Assembly: GCA_017163975.1 (NCBI GenBank)
Contig: JAFFSR010000309.1
Location: forward strand, 2,707,501 to 2,771,500
DNA from: Anastatus disparis
Taxonomy: Eukaryota > Arthropoda > Insecta > Hymenoptera > Eupelmidae
Direction of reading: 5' to 3'
DNA length: 64,000 nucleotides
Below are positions 34,363 to 43,436 of the stretch, piece by piece. The position numbers and the translations under genes are program-made. Positions within the stretch are counted from its first letter, which is position 1. Each line of letters starts with the position of its first letter. Under the pieces are notes generated by a model. The model saw only the letters and a list, made by a program, of their open reading frames with translations, was not told the DNA's origin and did no database searches.

Positions 34363-34482
34363 TCACTCTTTACTTCGCCTATTGCTAATACTCCTTTCTC
34401 GACGGGTCGCGCGATCAATCGCTAAACACTTTCGTGTCAGCGCGTCAAATGCACAAAACAACGAAGACTTCGCCTCTTCCAT
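34363..34482 (-). CDS. 39-aa ORF directly after the PBS (possible leader exon)
   Basis: Starts at the ATG at 34482, 43 nt after the PBS, and encodes MEEAKSSLFCAFDALTRKCL followed by an Arg/Ser-rich tail, with a TGA at 34363-34365. The block is markedly richer in GC than the ~13 kb after it. A donor-like GAA|GTAAAG lies just before the stop, so it may be the first coding exon of a spliced env or ORF4 message, or an upstream ORF. I do not recognise the peptide. Confidence 0.4.
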   Translation of the reverse strand: MEEAKSSLFCAFDALTRKCLAIDRATRRERSISNRRSKE

Positions 34483-34525
34483 TTTTTTGGAAAAAGCGCA
34501 ATCTCCGCTGCTCTTCTACTCGATT

Positions 34526-34543
34526 GCCCCACGTTGGGCGCCA
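34526..34543 (-). other. Primer-binding site of the giant element
   Basis: TGGCGCCCAACGTGGGGC, two bases inside the 5' LTR. This is the classic PBS type of insect Gypsy/errantivirus elements and fixes the minus strand as the transcribed strand. Confidence 0.9.
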
Positions 34544-34545
34544 AG

Positions 34546-35773
34546 TGTTAAGGTGGGTTTTTAGGAGGTTTCACCCTCCGTAAAAACCCAACTTCCGTGA
34601 TTGAACTATAACGAAAGTACAACCTTAAAACTAAAATTTTCTTTAGTATGGAACGAAAGACAGACAAATGACACTAAACACAATAAAAAAAAATTTTGGT
34701 TTTAATCTAGTTTACTTTAGGGATGTATATTTTTATGCATGAAAATAACAGATTATTGAATTATTAATAAAAATATGAACGATTTGCTTTTTTTTTAGAA
34801 AGAAACAAAATTTTATTAAGTTACTGTTACTCCTTTATAAATACATAGACTATTCCGGCCTGTATATTAACCTAACATATTATAGATTGGTTTACCAGTC
34901 CTACGGTAATTTATACAAAATTTGACTTATCTGTATTAATTGATGTTTTGCAGGCCGGCTGGGCTCCATTGCCGGCATTCCTGGGTCCTCCGGGTGCTTG
35001 CTCGGTGATGCTGAGCCCTCCGCACTCTTCGTGTGAGCCTACCGGGTTCACTAAAATTTTCTTCCCACAATAAACTTTCAACGCGCAATATTCGAAAATA
35101 AAAATAAAAATAAAACGAAAAACACGCGATAAAAAGAAACATAATTCCACGTTGAACAAGGAAAAAGAAATACACACACGCACAAACAAAAAAAAATAAA
35201 ATAAAAGAACAATGAAAAGAAAATACGATTTAAGTAAATTTGAAATAACTGGAATTTAAGTTAAAATTGTATTTAAAAAAAACTATGAAAAGTGAAAGTC
35301 TCTCTCTCAACTGAGAGACTTTAACTTATCCGTCATTCAGGCCCCCGCGGGCCTGAGTTACAAAACGACTGCCTGTGAGCTTGGTCCGCGCGCGTCTCTG
35401 TTCAGCAGATTTTTTTTCGCTTCACCGTTCGTCTTCAGGCCAGCTTCAAACGTTTTAATTGTTGTGGGGGAAAGCGCGAAGACAGAGAAAGGTAGTCCTC
35501 TCTCCTCGTTGCTCTCACCCGTCTTATGCATGGGAACCGACGCTAAGTCCCCACTTCAACTTAACGAAGTAGAGAAAAAGTGGAGACGAAACACAGGCTC
35601 CCGTCAACGATCGAGCTTGGCTTCTTGGAAAATTGATAAAAACGCGAAAAGAAATTGGCCTTGATGCTTTTAAGGCCTATTTCTTTTTATCATTGTACTA
35701 AATTAACCGAATAAATTTAAGAATTAAGTGATAAATAAAGAGAATTACGAGGCGAAAATTTTGTCACTTAACA
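34546..35773 (-). repeat. 5' LTR of the giant element
   Basis: 1228 bp, nearly identical to 9648-10877. Differences seen are a C/T near 35047, a T/C near 35064, a C/T near 35230 and A-run lengths. Confidence 0.93.
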
Positions 35774-36551
35774 AACTAAAAAACTTAAAAAATTTTCTCA
35801 TTTTAATAAAGTAATTATTATTTTGATTAAAAACGTACATTTCAGTAGAAAAAAAAATTTCACAACAATTATTTATAAACATAATTACAAAAAATAAATT
35901 TTAATTAAAATTATTATTTAACTGTTTTGAAGAAATACTTCTTTGAATGAAAAAATAATTCTTTGAATCAAAAGAGTTTCAGTAATTAAAAAAGAATTGA
36001 AATTTATATTGCAGAAAAAGAACTTAAATTTGTTGAAACATTTATTTGAATTAATATTTTAAATTTACTTGTAAAAAATTATTTCTATGTTTAAAAGTAA
36101 TGTTTCATGTTTTCAAAATAATATATTCTTCTACAAAAAAATATTTTTTAGGCTTGAATAATTCAGATATATTTTTAAAGAAAGATAATATTTATTCAAT
36201 GAATAGTTACTTCTATTTGGTACGCAGAAAATAATTAATACGCAATACTTTTTATATGCGTAAAAATATTTTATTATAGGAAAAAAATTTTATTTTAATT
36301 ATTTAACTTAATTTTTATTTTGACATTACGAGATATAAATTTAAAATAAAATTAATAATTTCCAGTATGAGATATTGTTAAGTTCAAGAAATATCTTATG
36401 TATGTTGAGAAATATTTTATTGATATTTAAAAATTTTATTTTCATTGACGGAATAAATGATATTGATAAAAAAAATATTTTACCATTTGCCCGAAAGAAT
36501 ATATTGGATACAATGAAATTTTTTTCGATACTAATATATTTTTTTCCAGTG
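35774..36551. repeat. AT-rich repeat F, right part
   Basis: Starts with the AACTA target duplication of the giant element and ends at TTTTTTTCCAGTG-TA. Degenerate TTCTTTGAAT and AAGAAATATT motifs dominate. The last ~330 bp recur inverted at 45473-45785 and in direct orientation at 58530-58717. Confidence 0.6.
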
Positions 36552-37214
36552 TAGCTATTAACGAGATCAAGTAACGGTTGTATCATCTGTCTTTTATTCT
36601 TATCATGGAGAGACAAAGACATAACTAGGTTCAAGTAACAACCGCTACTTGAGTTAGGTCTATGAATAGGAGCCTAAGATCGTCTATGATAATAAAAATT
36701 TATATGGTTGGAATATATATTTAGAATAGATTATATTAAAAATATTATTCTCTTCATTAAGAAATAATAAGTCGATGGAAAAAAATTTTTTTTCTTATTT
36801 ATCTTTTAGTCTATTTTCAATTATAATAAATTTTATTAAAAACGAAGCAATTTATTTTAACATATTTTAACAATGAAAATAATACTTTTAATTTATGTAG
36901 AAATAATACTTTTAATCATATTTAAAAGTATTATGAAAATAATTTCAATTTATAAAATTCATAGTAAAGGATTAAATATTTTCATCTTACCTGCCAAAAA
37001 TGAAATGTTGGCTCTCGAATATTCGCTTTTGTGACTCAAAGGATTACAGTGAATTTGACAGTGGTGATTTTTAACGAAGTAAAATCCGTTATTATGAAAG
37101 TCCTCACAATCGTCCGGCACAAAAGACACAAGAGTATCTTTTTTTTGTACTTTTCTAATACATCGGCTTTGTTCCAGATGCTTCTCGGGGCTGCACACGC
37201 CGTATTCGCAAAAT

Positions 37215-37216
<2 letters not shown>
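36215..37216 (+). repeat. Large inverted repeat R3, left arm
   Basis: Aligns in reverse complement with 44830-45785 over roughly 0.95 kb. It includes the end of F, a hairpin (AAGTAACGGTTGT near 36568, complement ACAACCGCTACTTGA near 36640) and an exon-like block at about 36995-37195. A third, partial copy is at 58530-58918. The arm ends in an (AT)n run. Confidence 0.75.
36995..37195 (-). other. Exon-like segment with splice donor, R3 left arm
   Basis: The minus-strand frame includes KKDTLVSFVPDDCEDF and SRANISFLAG and ends at a strong donor-like GGCAG|GTAAGATG. The matching block in the other arm (44880-45066) reads much the same. Several differences between the two are amino-acid changing, so there is no sign of strong protein selection. 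It may be a decayed first exon of a host gene or of a transposase. I do not recognise the domain. Confidence 0.4.

Positions 37217-37254
<38 letters not shown>
37217..37254. repeat. (AT)n microsatellite, left part
   Basis: An AT dinucleotide run that was the insertion target of LTR-2; it continues at 43388-43420. Confidence 0.9.
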
Positions 37255-37257
<3 letters not shown>

Positions 37258-38141
37258 AACCTGTCATATATATAAAAAGAAGAAAACAGAAATTAATATA
37301 AGATGCGTACGCGCTTGGATGTGCGCCGATACACGCCTATAAAGTGACGTACGCAAGCACACATCCAAGCGCACCTGTAATAGTATAATGTAAGATATGT
37401 AAATGTATCCCTTCTACTAAGTAGTAGCAGAGGATTGCGGCCGCGGCGGCTTGATCGACGCTTAAGCAGATCGAAGCCGTCGTCGAAATTATTGTACGGC
37501 ACTCTTTGGCCAGCCTGCTTCAAATAAAGTTGATTTTAAACATAATTCTCTTGTTCGCTTCTATCTTTTTCTGATTATTCTGCAGGTCCGCGAGGAGCTG
37601 GATAACCACCAGCTCCGTACCGGTAGCAGAAATAACAGGATAAATCTTCTTTAACTTAAAACTAATATTAAATTTAGCAAAATAAATTAAGTAATAAATT
37701 CACGTGTATTTAATTTGTGAATTTGTCAAGTGTACTAAATATTATTTAATATCAACTCAGTTCACGGTTAATGAGAATTTGACGAGCATTATTTCCAATC
37801 GAACGTCCGCAAATTCTTTATATTCATATCACTAATTACTTGTTTGAATTTACTTGTGCGTAATATTATTGAATATTAACAAGCAATTAAGGCTTTATGA
37901 ATCAAGATTAAAATAAATAAATAGGCTCTTATAAGACTATAAGTCTTTGAGTATTCTGGCTTATAAGAGGCAATATTTTACTAATAACTAACACAAACAA
38001 ACACATAGAGACCCCGGACTAGATGTAGCATGACGCTACACTAAAAACGGGTCTGTGTAATCTGTAACCTTACATCCTTTTCCTTTTTACATGAGCACTT
38101 AGTGCTATCCTTTTTAGGTGATAGGGTAAAGGGAGGTTATA
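37255..38141 (+). repeat. 5' LTR of LTR-2
   Basis: A CATATATATAAAAAG TATA-like box lies at its start. A 13-bp perfect stem (GCGCTTGGATGTG at 37311-37323, complement at 37360-37372) encloses GCCTATAAAGTGACG, and CAAATAAAG near 37522 may be the polyadenylation signal. The minus-strand ORF at 37293-37523 recurs in the other LTR and is incidental. Confidence 0.93.
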
Positions 38142-38143
38142 AC

Positions 38144-38161
38144 TGGCGCCCACGGGTATTG
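38144..38161 (+). other. Primer-binding site of LTR-2
   Basis: TGGCGCCCACGGGTATTG, two bases after the LTR. It shares TGGCGCCCAC with LTR-1. Confidence 0.75.
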
Positions 38162-38447
38162 TTTAAACCCACGACTGAGAAAAAATAGTTAATAAAATTT
38201 TACAAAAAAATTTTCCTTTTTTCATTTTGTTTAAAAAAAAAAAAAATCAAAGAATTGTAATTAGGGATATATTACCTTATTTAAAAATCAAAAAATCGTA
38301 ATTAAGGATATATTACCTTATTTAAAAATCAAAAAATTGTAATTAGACATATATAAAATAATAAAATAATTTTCTTTTTCTCGTTTCTCTTTTCAGAGCT
38401 AAGAATTTGTAACAAGACACATACAAAATTAAAAGACCAATAGCGTA

Positions 38448-38876
38448 ATGGTCAAAATAAAAGTATGTGATTTTATAATAAAATCAACACAAAAACAAAA
38501 TAATCAAAATGAAAAATGTTACGAACTATGCAAAAAAGTAGAGTTTTCGTTACAAAAAAGGAACAAAAATTATAAGAAAACAGAGTCTGTAACATCAAGT
38601 AATATAGAATTCGAGAAAATTGTAAACGCGGTAGCGGCTAAAATCGAAAAACAAAATGAAAACTTAAATTTCATGCAAATAAAAGTAGAGAAAATAGAAA
38701 CATATTTACAGTACTTAGAAAAAAAAGTAATAGAAATAGCAAATAAAATAAATGAAAATACGATCAAATTAAACGAAGTTAGATTTAAATTTAATTATAA
38801 TATGCCACAAATGGTAGAAAATTTGCATGAAATAGAAGTGGAAATTGAAAAAATAAAAGAAAAAATGAAAAATTAA
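38448..38876 (+). CDS. Coiled-coil ORF upstream of gag in LTR-2
   Basis: 142 aa from ATG to TAA, rich in Lys, Glu and Asn. Residues about 55-140 show heptad spacing of hydrophobics (IEKIKEKMK-like), a likely coiled coil. No catalytic motif and no homology that I recognise. It lies in the leader, 730 bp before gag, so it would be translated first on the genomic RNA. It resembles the coiled-coil N-terminus of the Gag downstream in composition, and may be a decayed duplicate of it or a separate structural protein. Composition bias makes a chance ORF possible. Confidence 0.45.
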   Translation: MVKIKVCDFIIKSTQKQNNQNEKCYELCKKVEFSLQKRNKNYKKTESVTSSNIEFEKIVNAVAAKIEKQNENLNFMQIKVEKIETYLQYLEKKVIEIANKINENTIKLNEVRFKFNYNMPQMVENLHEIEVEIEKIKEKMKN

Positions 38877-39606
38877 GGGAATAAAAATACAAAAAATTGA
38901 ATGAACTAAAAGAAAAAGAAAATTGCGAAAAGAAAACTGAAAAGAAATTGGAAATACTTCGAAAATAAAGAAAATTTCAAATAATTTTGAATTTAAATAT
39001 TATTCGCGATAACGTTAAAATTTTAAACGACATAAAAGTCGCAAATTCTCGAATTATTTCCAAGATCACAAAAGGTAATATAGTTAACACCGCTAATCCG
39101 CAAATGTAAACAAAGCGATAGAAAGCGTGTATGGATGAAATTAAGCATCGATAAACTCAAATAAAATTTAACATAGGGAATCAAATAATATTTCAAAATT
39201 AATATATTGTAAACAGTGACACTCAACCAGCACAGTGGTGCTCAATTTATGTTTCACTAATATTCATTTATTAGATTTCATTCATTTATTAGATATTAAT
39301 TTTCATGAACATCAGAATTGAAGTAAATAAATTTAAAATTAAATAATAAAGAAAATATATTAAATCAAATAAAGTAAAATCAAATCAAATAGACATTTTG
39401 CAGGTTCGGTGTCACACTTAGGCACAAAGATAACATATCGAATAAATTGTACAGTAGCGTCGCGCAATAAACGCACAGACAAATATTTTTTTTTCTCTTT
39501 TATTTAAATTATAAATCAAATTTCATTGCGAAAGCAAACAAATTCAAGAAAGAAGATTGAAAAAGAAGAAGAATAAAAGTAAAGAAGAAAAAATAGATAT
39601 ATCAAA

Positions 39607-41058
39607 ATGGCGAACAAAAGACGCTCAACGTTATTAATGAAAGAAATTGAAGATGCTGATCAATCCTTTGACGCAAATAATCAATCAAAACAAAATGAAT
39701 GGATGAGAGTAGTATCAGATGAGTTACAAGAATTATTTGCAAAACAGGAAGAATTAGAAACAAAAATGAATACATCTACGGATTCAGAAAAATCGATACA
39801 CTTAAATTTAGAAAAAACAGCACACGCAGAAACAGAAAATGTAAAAGAACAAGTAAACGCATTATCTGACAAAATAAAAAGATTATCAGAAGATAACATT
39901 GCAATGAGAAATCTACTCAACGAGTATAAAAGACAAAACGCCTTATTGTCAGAACGAAATGATAAATTAATTGAAGAATTACAAGGATTAAAAACAGCAA
40001 TAAACGAAGACGAAGCCATAAAAATGGTACATAGCAGCTTAAATAGAAAGATAGACGAATTAGCATTTGAACAGGATGAAAAAATAAATCAACTTCAAGA
40101 AAATATAGCAAACAAAACAACAGAACAAGCAGCAACAAATATTAAAGAAAACACAAATAAAATAAAAATTCCGGTTCCAAAATTCGAAGGTAATGAAACC
40201 GAGAGGCCAATAAAATTTCTAAACGAATTGGACAAATATATTGCCCTAAAAAACATAAATGAAGAACAAAAACTTCAAATATTAGAAACAGTGTTACAGA
40301 AGGAAGCAAACGAATGGTGGTATATCCATCAAGATAACGTCACTACATACAATGAATTCAAAGAAATATTTAAAGAGAGATTTTGGAGTCATGATATACA
40401 AAGAACTTCAAGACGCAAAATTGAATTTGGCCAGTTTTATGAACAAGGAAAATTGTCAAGAGTCTCATACGCTACACAGTTATTCGGCTACGCAAAAGAA
40501 TTGAATTTAAATGACACAGATGAGGAATTAACAGAGAAAATAGCCAGACAGTTCAATAGAAGTGTAAGACAGGCTATACAGTTTTCACAAAACAAAGATA
40601 AAACGTCACTCCTAAAAATACTTGCAGATTTCGATAGCGACGACAAAACTCAAGAGAAGAGTGCAAAAAATAGAACAGCACACAACCAAAATCAGCAAAT
40701 ACAAAACAGACAAATCAACAATGAAAATAATAGAAATAATACGAATAATAGCAATAGCAACAGACAACAAGAAAATCCAAATTATAATCAAAGACAGAAT
40801 TATGCGAATAGAACAACAAACGATACACATTGGAATAAACCAGGACCAAGTTCACAAGAACAAAATCAAAAGAGACAGTTTTATTCACCAGCTATAAATG
40901 TAGCAGAATTAGCAAATAAAAATAACAAAGAAAAAACAAGATATGAAAAATTTAAGCCACCAGTGGATAATAAAACAATTAGAAAAAGTCATGAAGAAAT
41001 AGATATATTAAATATAAATTTTGAAGAAAATAAAAACGATGGAAGTCAGGAAAACTAG
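39607..41058 (+). CDS. gag: Gag-like protein of LTR-2
   Basis: 483 aa, ATG to TAG. Residues 1-180 are a charged coiled-coil region. About 185-345 is a retrotransposon Gag domain (KIPVPKFEGNETERP, EANEWWYIHQDN, RRKIEFGQFYEQGK, RSVRQAIQFSQ). The rest is Asn/Gln-rich with no CCHC knuckle. It shares the order and many residues with the LTR-1 Gag at 5970-7238, starting from the MAxKRRS N-terminus. The intact frame and the identical LTRs suggest a recently active particle protein. No pol frame follows by stop-codon readthrough or by shift. Confidence 0.88.
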   Translation: MANKRRSTLLMKEIEDADQSFDANNQSKQNEWMRVVSDELQELFAKQEELETKMNTSTDSEKSIHLNLEKTAHAETENVKEQVNALSDKIKRLSEDNIAMRNLLNEYKRQNALLSERNDKLIEELQGLKTAINEDEAIKMVHSSLNRKIDELAFEQDEKINQLQENIANKTTEQAATNIKENTNKIKIPVPKFEGNETERPIKFLNELDKYIALKNINEEQKLQILETVLQKEANEWWYIHQDNVTTYNEFKEIFKERFWSHDIQRTSRRKIEFGQFYEQGKLSRVSYATQLFGYAKELNLNDTDEELTEKIARQFNRSVRQAIQFSQNKDKTSLLKILADFDSDDKTQEKSAKNRTAHNQNQQIQNRQINNENNRNNTNNSNSNRQQENPNYNQRQNYANRTTNDTHWNKPGPSSQEQNQKRQFYSPAINVAELANKNNKEKTRYEKFKPPVDNKTIRKSHEEIDILNINFEENKNDGSQEN

Positions 41059-41191
41059 ATGGAGTTGCCTCTCGTATTAAAAAGATGGGGTTGGAGACGC
41101 AACGAACTCTAGCACCCCAAAAATATATAAAACTATAAATTCAAAAAAATGTACCAACCTAGGAAAATCTAAAAAATATCAAATATTATCC

Positions 41192-42022
41192 ATGAAAAAT
41201 AAATTAATTAAAACTATTAACAAAAAATATAAGAGAATAAAAAGATACTATATTTCAAGATATAATATCCAAAAGATGTTGAGTGTGATGATTGGGGGGG
41301 CAATGCATAAAATAATACTATTAAAAAATAATATAAATGACGAATATGTCAATTTAAAATATAAAGAGCAAAAGCTCAAATCAAATGAGGATACTCATAA
41401 ACAAATAAAAGAATCACATGAGAGCAAAGACTCAAATACATGTGCATTCATTAAAAAAGAAAACTATATAAATCATGAACTCGCAAAAGATGAGGATCAT
41501 GGAAAAATAAATAAAAGTGATATTATATCACAAAAACTAGTAATCAAACAAATAGATTTGATTTCTAAAGAAAATAAAGTATTTAATAATGCATCTGATC
41601 CTTTTATATCACATAAACATTGGATAAAAAATATTGAAAATAAATCTTCTTATTCTTCAAATGAAAGGATAAAAAACAATTTAAAGTATATGGATAAAAA
41701 CTTATTTAAAAAGGTGTTAAGATATAAAATAATAAACAATTTCAGAAAACCTAGGTTGAATACAAATAAAATTAAAATAAAAAAGGAAATTACAAAATTT
41801 CAAAAACAAATATATGAAAATTTAAATGAAACATTAACAAAAGATTATGGCCAAAAAGGACCAAAAAAGGAAGATAAATCATCAATAAAGAACTCCAGTT
41901 CAAAAGAAACAAGGAAATGCTTATATGCATTAATTATAAAAAATTGGGAAAGCATCATAAAAGCAACTTACTCAAGAATGAAGAAGGACCCCTTAATATA
42001 TGGGATAAATACGTATAGGTGA
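41192..42022 (+). CDS. Lys/Asn-rich ORF downstream of gag in LTR-2
   Basis: 276 aa from ATG to TGA, very rich in Lys, Asn and Ile. There is no membrane segment, zinc motif or polymerase motif. The N-terminus is strongly basic (KKYKRIKRYYISRY). Near 41293 the frame crosses TTGGGGGGGCAAT, a near-copy of the element's polypurine tract. This position is where pol would start in a full element. It could be the eroded remnant of pol, a basic RNA-binding accessory protein, or chance in AT-rich sequence. I do not recognise it. Confidence 0.4.
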   Translation: MKNKLIKTINKKYKRIKRYYISRYNIQKMLSVMIGGAMHKIILLKNNINDEYVNLKYKEQKLKSNEDTHKQIKESHESKDSNTCAFIKKENYINHELAKDEDHGKINKSDIISQKLVIKQIDLISKENKVFNNASDPFISHKHWIKNIENKSSYSSNERIKNNLKYMDKNLFKKVLRYKIINNFRKPRLNTNKIKIKKEITKFQKQIYENLNETLTKDYGQKGPKKEDKSSIKNSSSKETRKCLYALIIKNWESIIKATYSRMKKDPLIYGINTYR

Positions 42023-42484
42023 AAGAAGAACTTGAATCAAAATAAATCAATAGATCATTAGTTTAATTATAAATTTTTATTTTAATATTAATTAATTTTA
42101 AGAAAATAATAAGGTATTTAGAAAAAAAAAAGTATGAAGTTAATAAATTTAAAAACATTTGTCTGTGCGTAGAGATAAATAAAAAATGTAAAAAACAAAA
42201 TCAATTGCACCAAAAATAACATAATAAAACCATTAAAGTTACAAAAATTTAAATACACTTAGTGTGCAATTTATTTTGTTTTGGGGGGCAGGTTACATGC
42301 AAGAAAAATCAGCTCATATTTGAACTTGAAAATTCGAGAATCAAAGAGAGGAAAGAAATAAATAAAATTTAAATTAAATATTAATGATGCTAAGTAATGA
42401 GAAATTAAAATTAGAAAAAACAAATAACGCGTCTCCTTTTATTCTCGAATCAAAACTAAAATAAATGTAAAGTAAAGTACAAAA

Positions 42485-42498
42485 ATTTTTGGGGGGCA
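42485..42498 (+). other. Polypurine tract of LTR-2, with extra copies upstream
   Basis: TTTTTGGGGGGCAAT precedes the 3' LTR. Similar TTGGGGGGCA blocks occur at about 41293 and 42281. Confidence 0.75.
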
Positions 42499-42500
42499 AT

Positions 42501-43382
42501 TGTAACCTGTCATATATATAAAAAGAAGAAAACAGAAATTAATATAAGATGCGTACGCGCTTGGATGTGCGCCGATACACGCCTATAAAGTGACGTACGC
42601 AAGCACACATCCAAGCGCACCTGTAATAGTATAATGTAAGATATGTAAATGTATCCCTTCTACTAAGTAGTAGCAGAGGATTGCGGCCGCGGCGGCTTGA
42701 TCGACGCTTAAGCAGATCGAAGCCGTCGTCGAAATTATTGTACGGCACTCTTTGGCCAGCCTGCTTCAAATAAAGTTGATTTTAAACATAATTCTCTTGT
42801 TCGCTTCTATCTTTTTCTGATTATTCTGCAGGTCCGCGAGGAGCTGGATAACCACCAGCTCCGTACCGGTAGCAGAAATAACAGGATAAATCTTCTTTAA
42901 CTTAAAACTAATATTAAATTTAGCAAAATAAATTAAGTAATAAATTCACGTGTATTTAATTTGTGAATTTGTCAAGTGTACTAAATATTATTTAATATCA
43001 ACTCAGTTCACGGTTAATGAGAATTTGACGAGCATTATTTCCAATCGAACGTCCGCAAATTCTTTATATTCATATCACTAATTACTTGTTTGAATTTACT
43101 TGTGCGTAATATTATTGAATATTAACAAGCAATTAAGGCTTTATGAATCAAGATTAAAATAAATAAATAGGCTCTTATAAGACTATAAGTCTTTGAGTAT
43201 TCTGGCTTATAAGAGGCAATATTTTACTAATAACTAACACAAACAAACACATAGAGACCCCGGACTAGATGTAGCATGACGCTACACTAAAAACGGGTCT
43301 GTGTAATCTGTAACCTTACATCCTTTTCCTTTTTACATGAGCACTTAGTGCTATCCTTTTTAGGTGATAGGGTAAAGGGAGG

Positions 43383-43387
<5 letters not shown>
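42501..43387 (+). repeat. 3' LTR of LTR-2
   Basis: 887 bp, no difference from 37255-38141 found by eye. It is followed by the rest of the (AT)n run. Confidence 0.93.
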
Positions 43388-43423
<36 letters not shown>

Positions 43424-43436
43424 GATGTTTCACGTC

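Larger units (their letters stand above)
20889..34525 (-). other. 13.6-kb region between PBS and gag of the giant element, no recognised gene
   Basis: Very AT-rich, with many homopolymer runs (for example poly-T at 22461-22486 and 24574-24610). Apart from the small ORF near the PBS and a pol fragment near 21.9 kb, I recognise no gene; the ORFs here are short and low-complexity. A few GC-richer islands occur (about 24150-24440, 25030-25400, 27340-27510, 29880-30090). Several G-runs on the minus strand resemble polypurine tracts (about 21984, 24429, 25040, 25228). Normal errantivirus leaders are a few hundred bp. It could be captured host DNA, the fused remains of related elements, or a functional giant intron or regulatory block. 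Confidence 0.6.
9648..35773 (-). mobile_element. Giant (26.1 kb) errantivirus-like LTR retroelement with an extra gene
   Basis: LTRs at 9648-10877 and 34546-35773 begin TGTTAAG and end CTTAACA. The 5-bp target duplication AACTA lies at 9643-9647 and 35774-35778. Genes read on the minus strand: PBS, small ORF, long leader, gag remnant, pol, env, ORF4, polypurine tract. By eye the LTRs differ by about three substitutions plus A-run lengths, implying a recent insertion. Relatives in insects are usually 7-9 kb (family knowledge). The excess comes from the ~13.6 kb between PBS and gag, a long pol spacer and the post-env gene. The copy looks disabled: the Gag capsid core is deleted and gag, pol and env each have an in-frame stop. 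Confidence 0.93.
37255..43387 (+). mobile_element. LTR-2: gag-only LTR retroelement with intact LTRs
   Basis: 6133 bp. Both LTRs are 887 bp and look identical by eye. They begin TGTAACC and end GGTTATA, the imperfect complement. It sits in an (AT)n run, so the target duplication is not diagnostic. It has a PBS, a coiled-coil ORF, a gag ORF, a Lys-rich ORF and a polypurine tract, but no protease, RT or integrase. The structure is that of a TR-GAG-type non-autonomous element, needing enzymes from elsewhere. Identical LTRs imply very recent movement. Confidence 0.92.
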
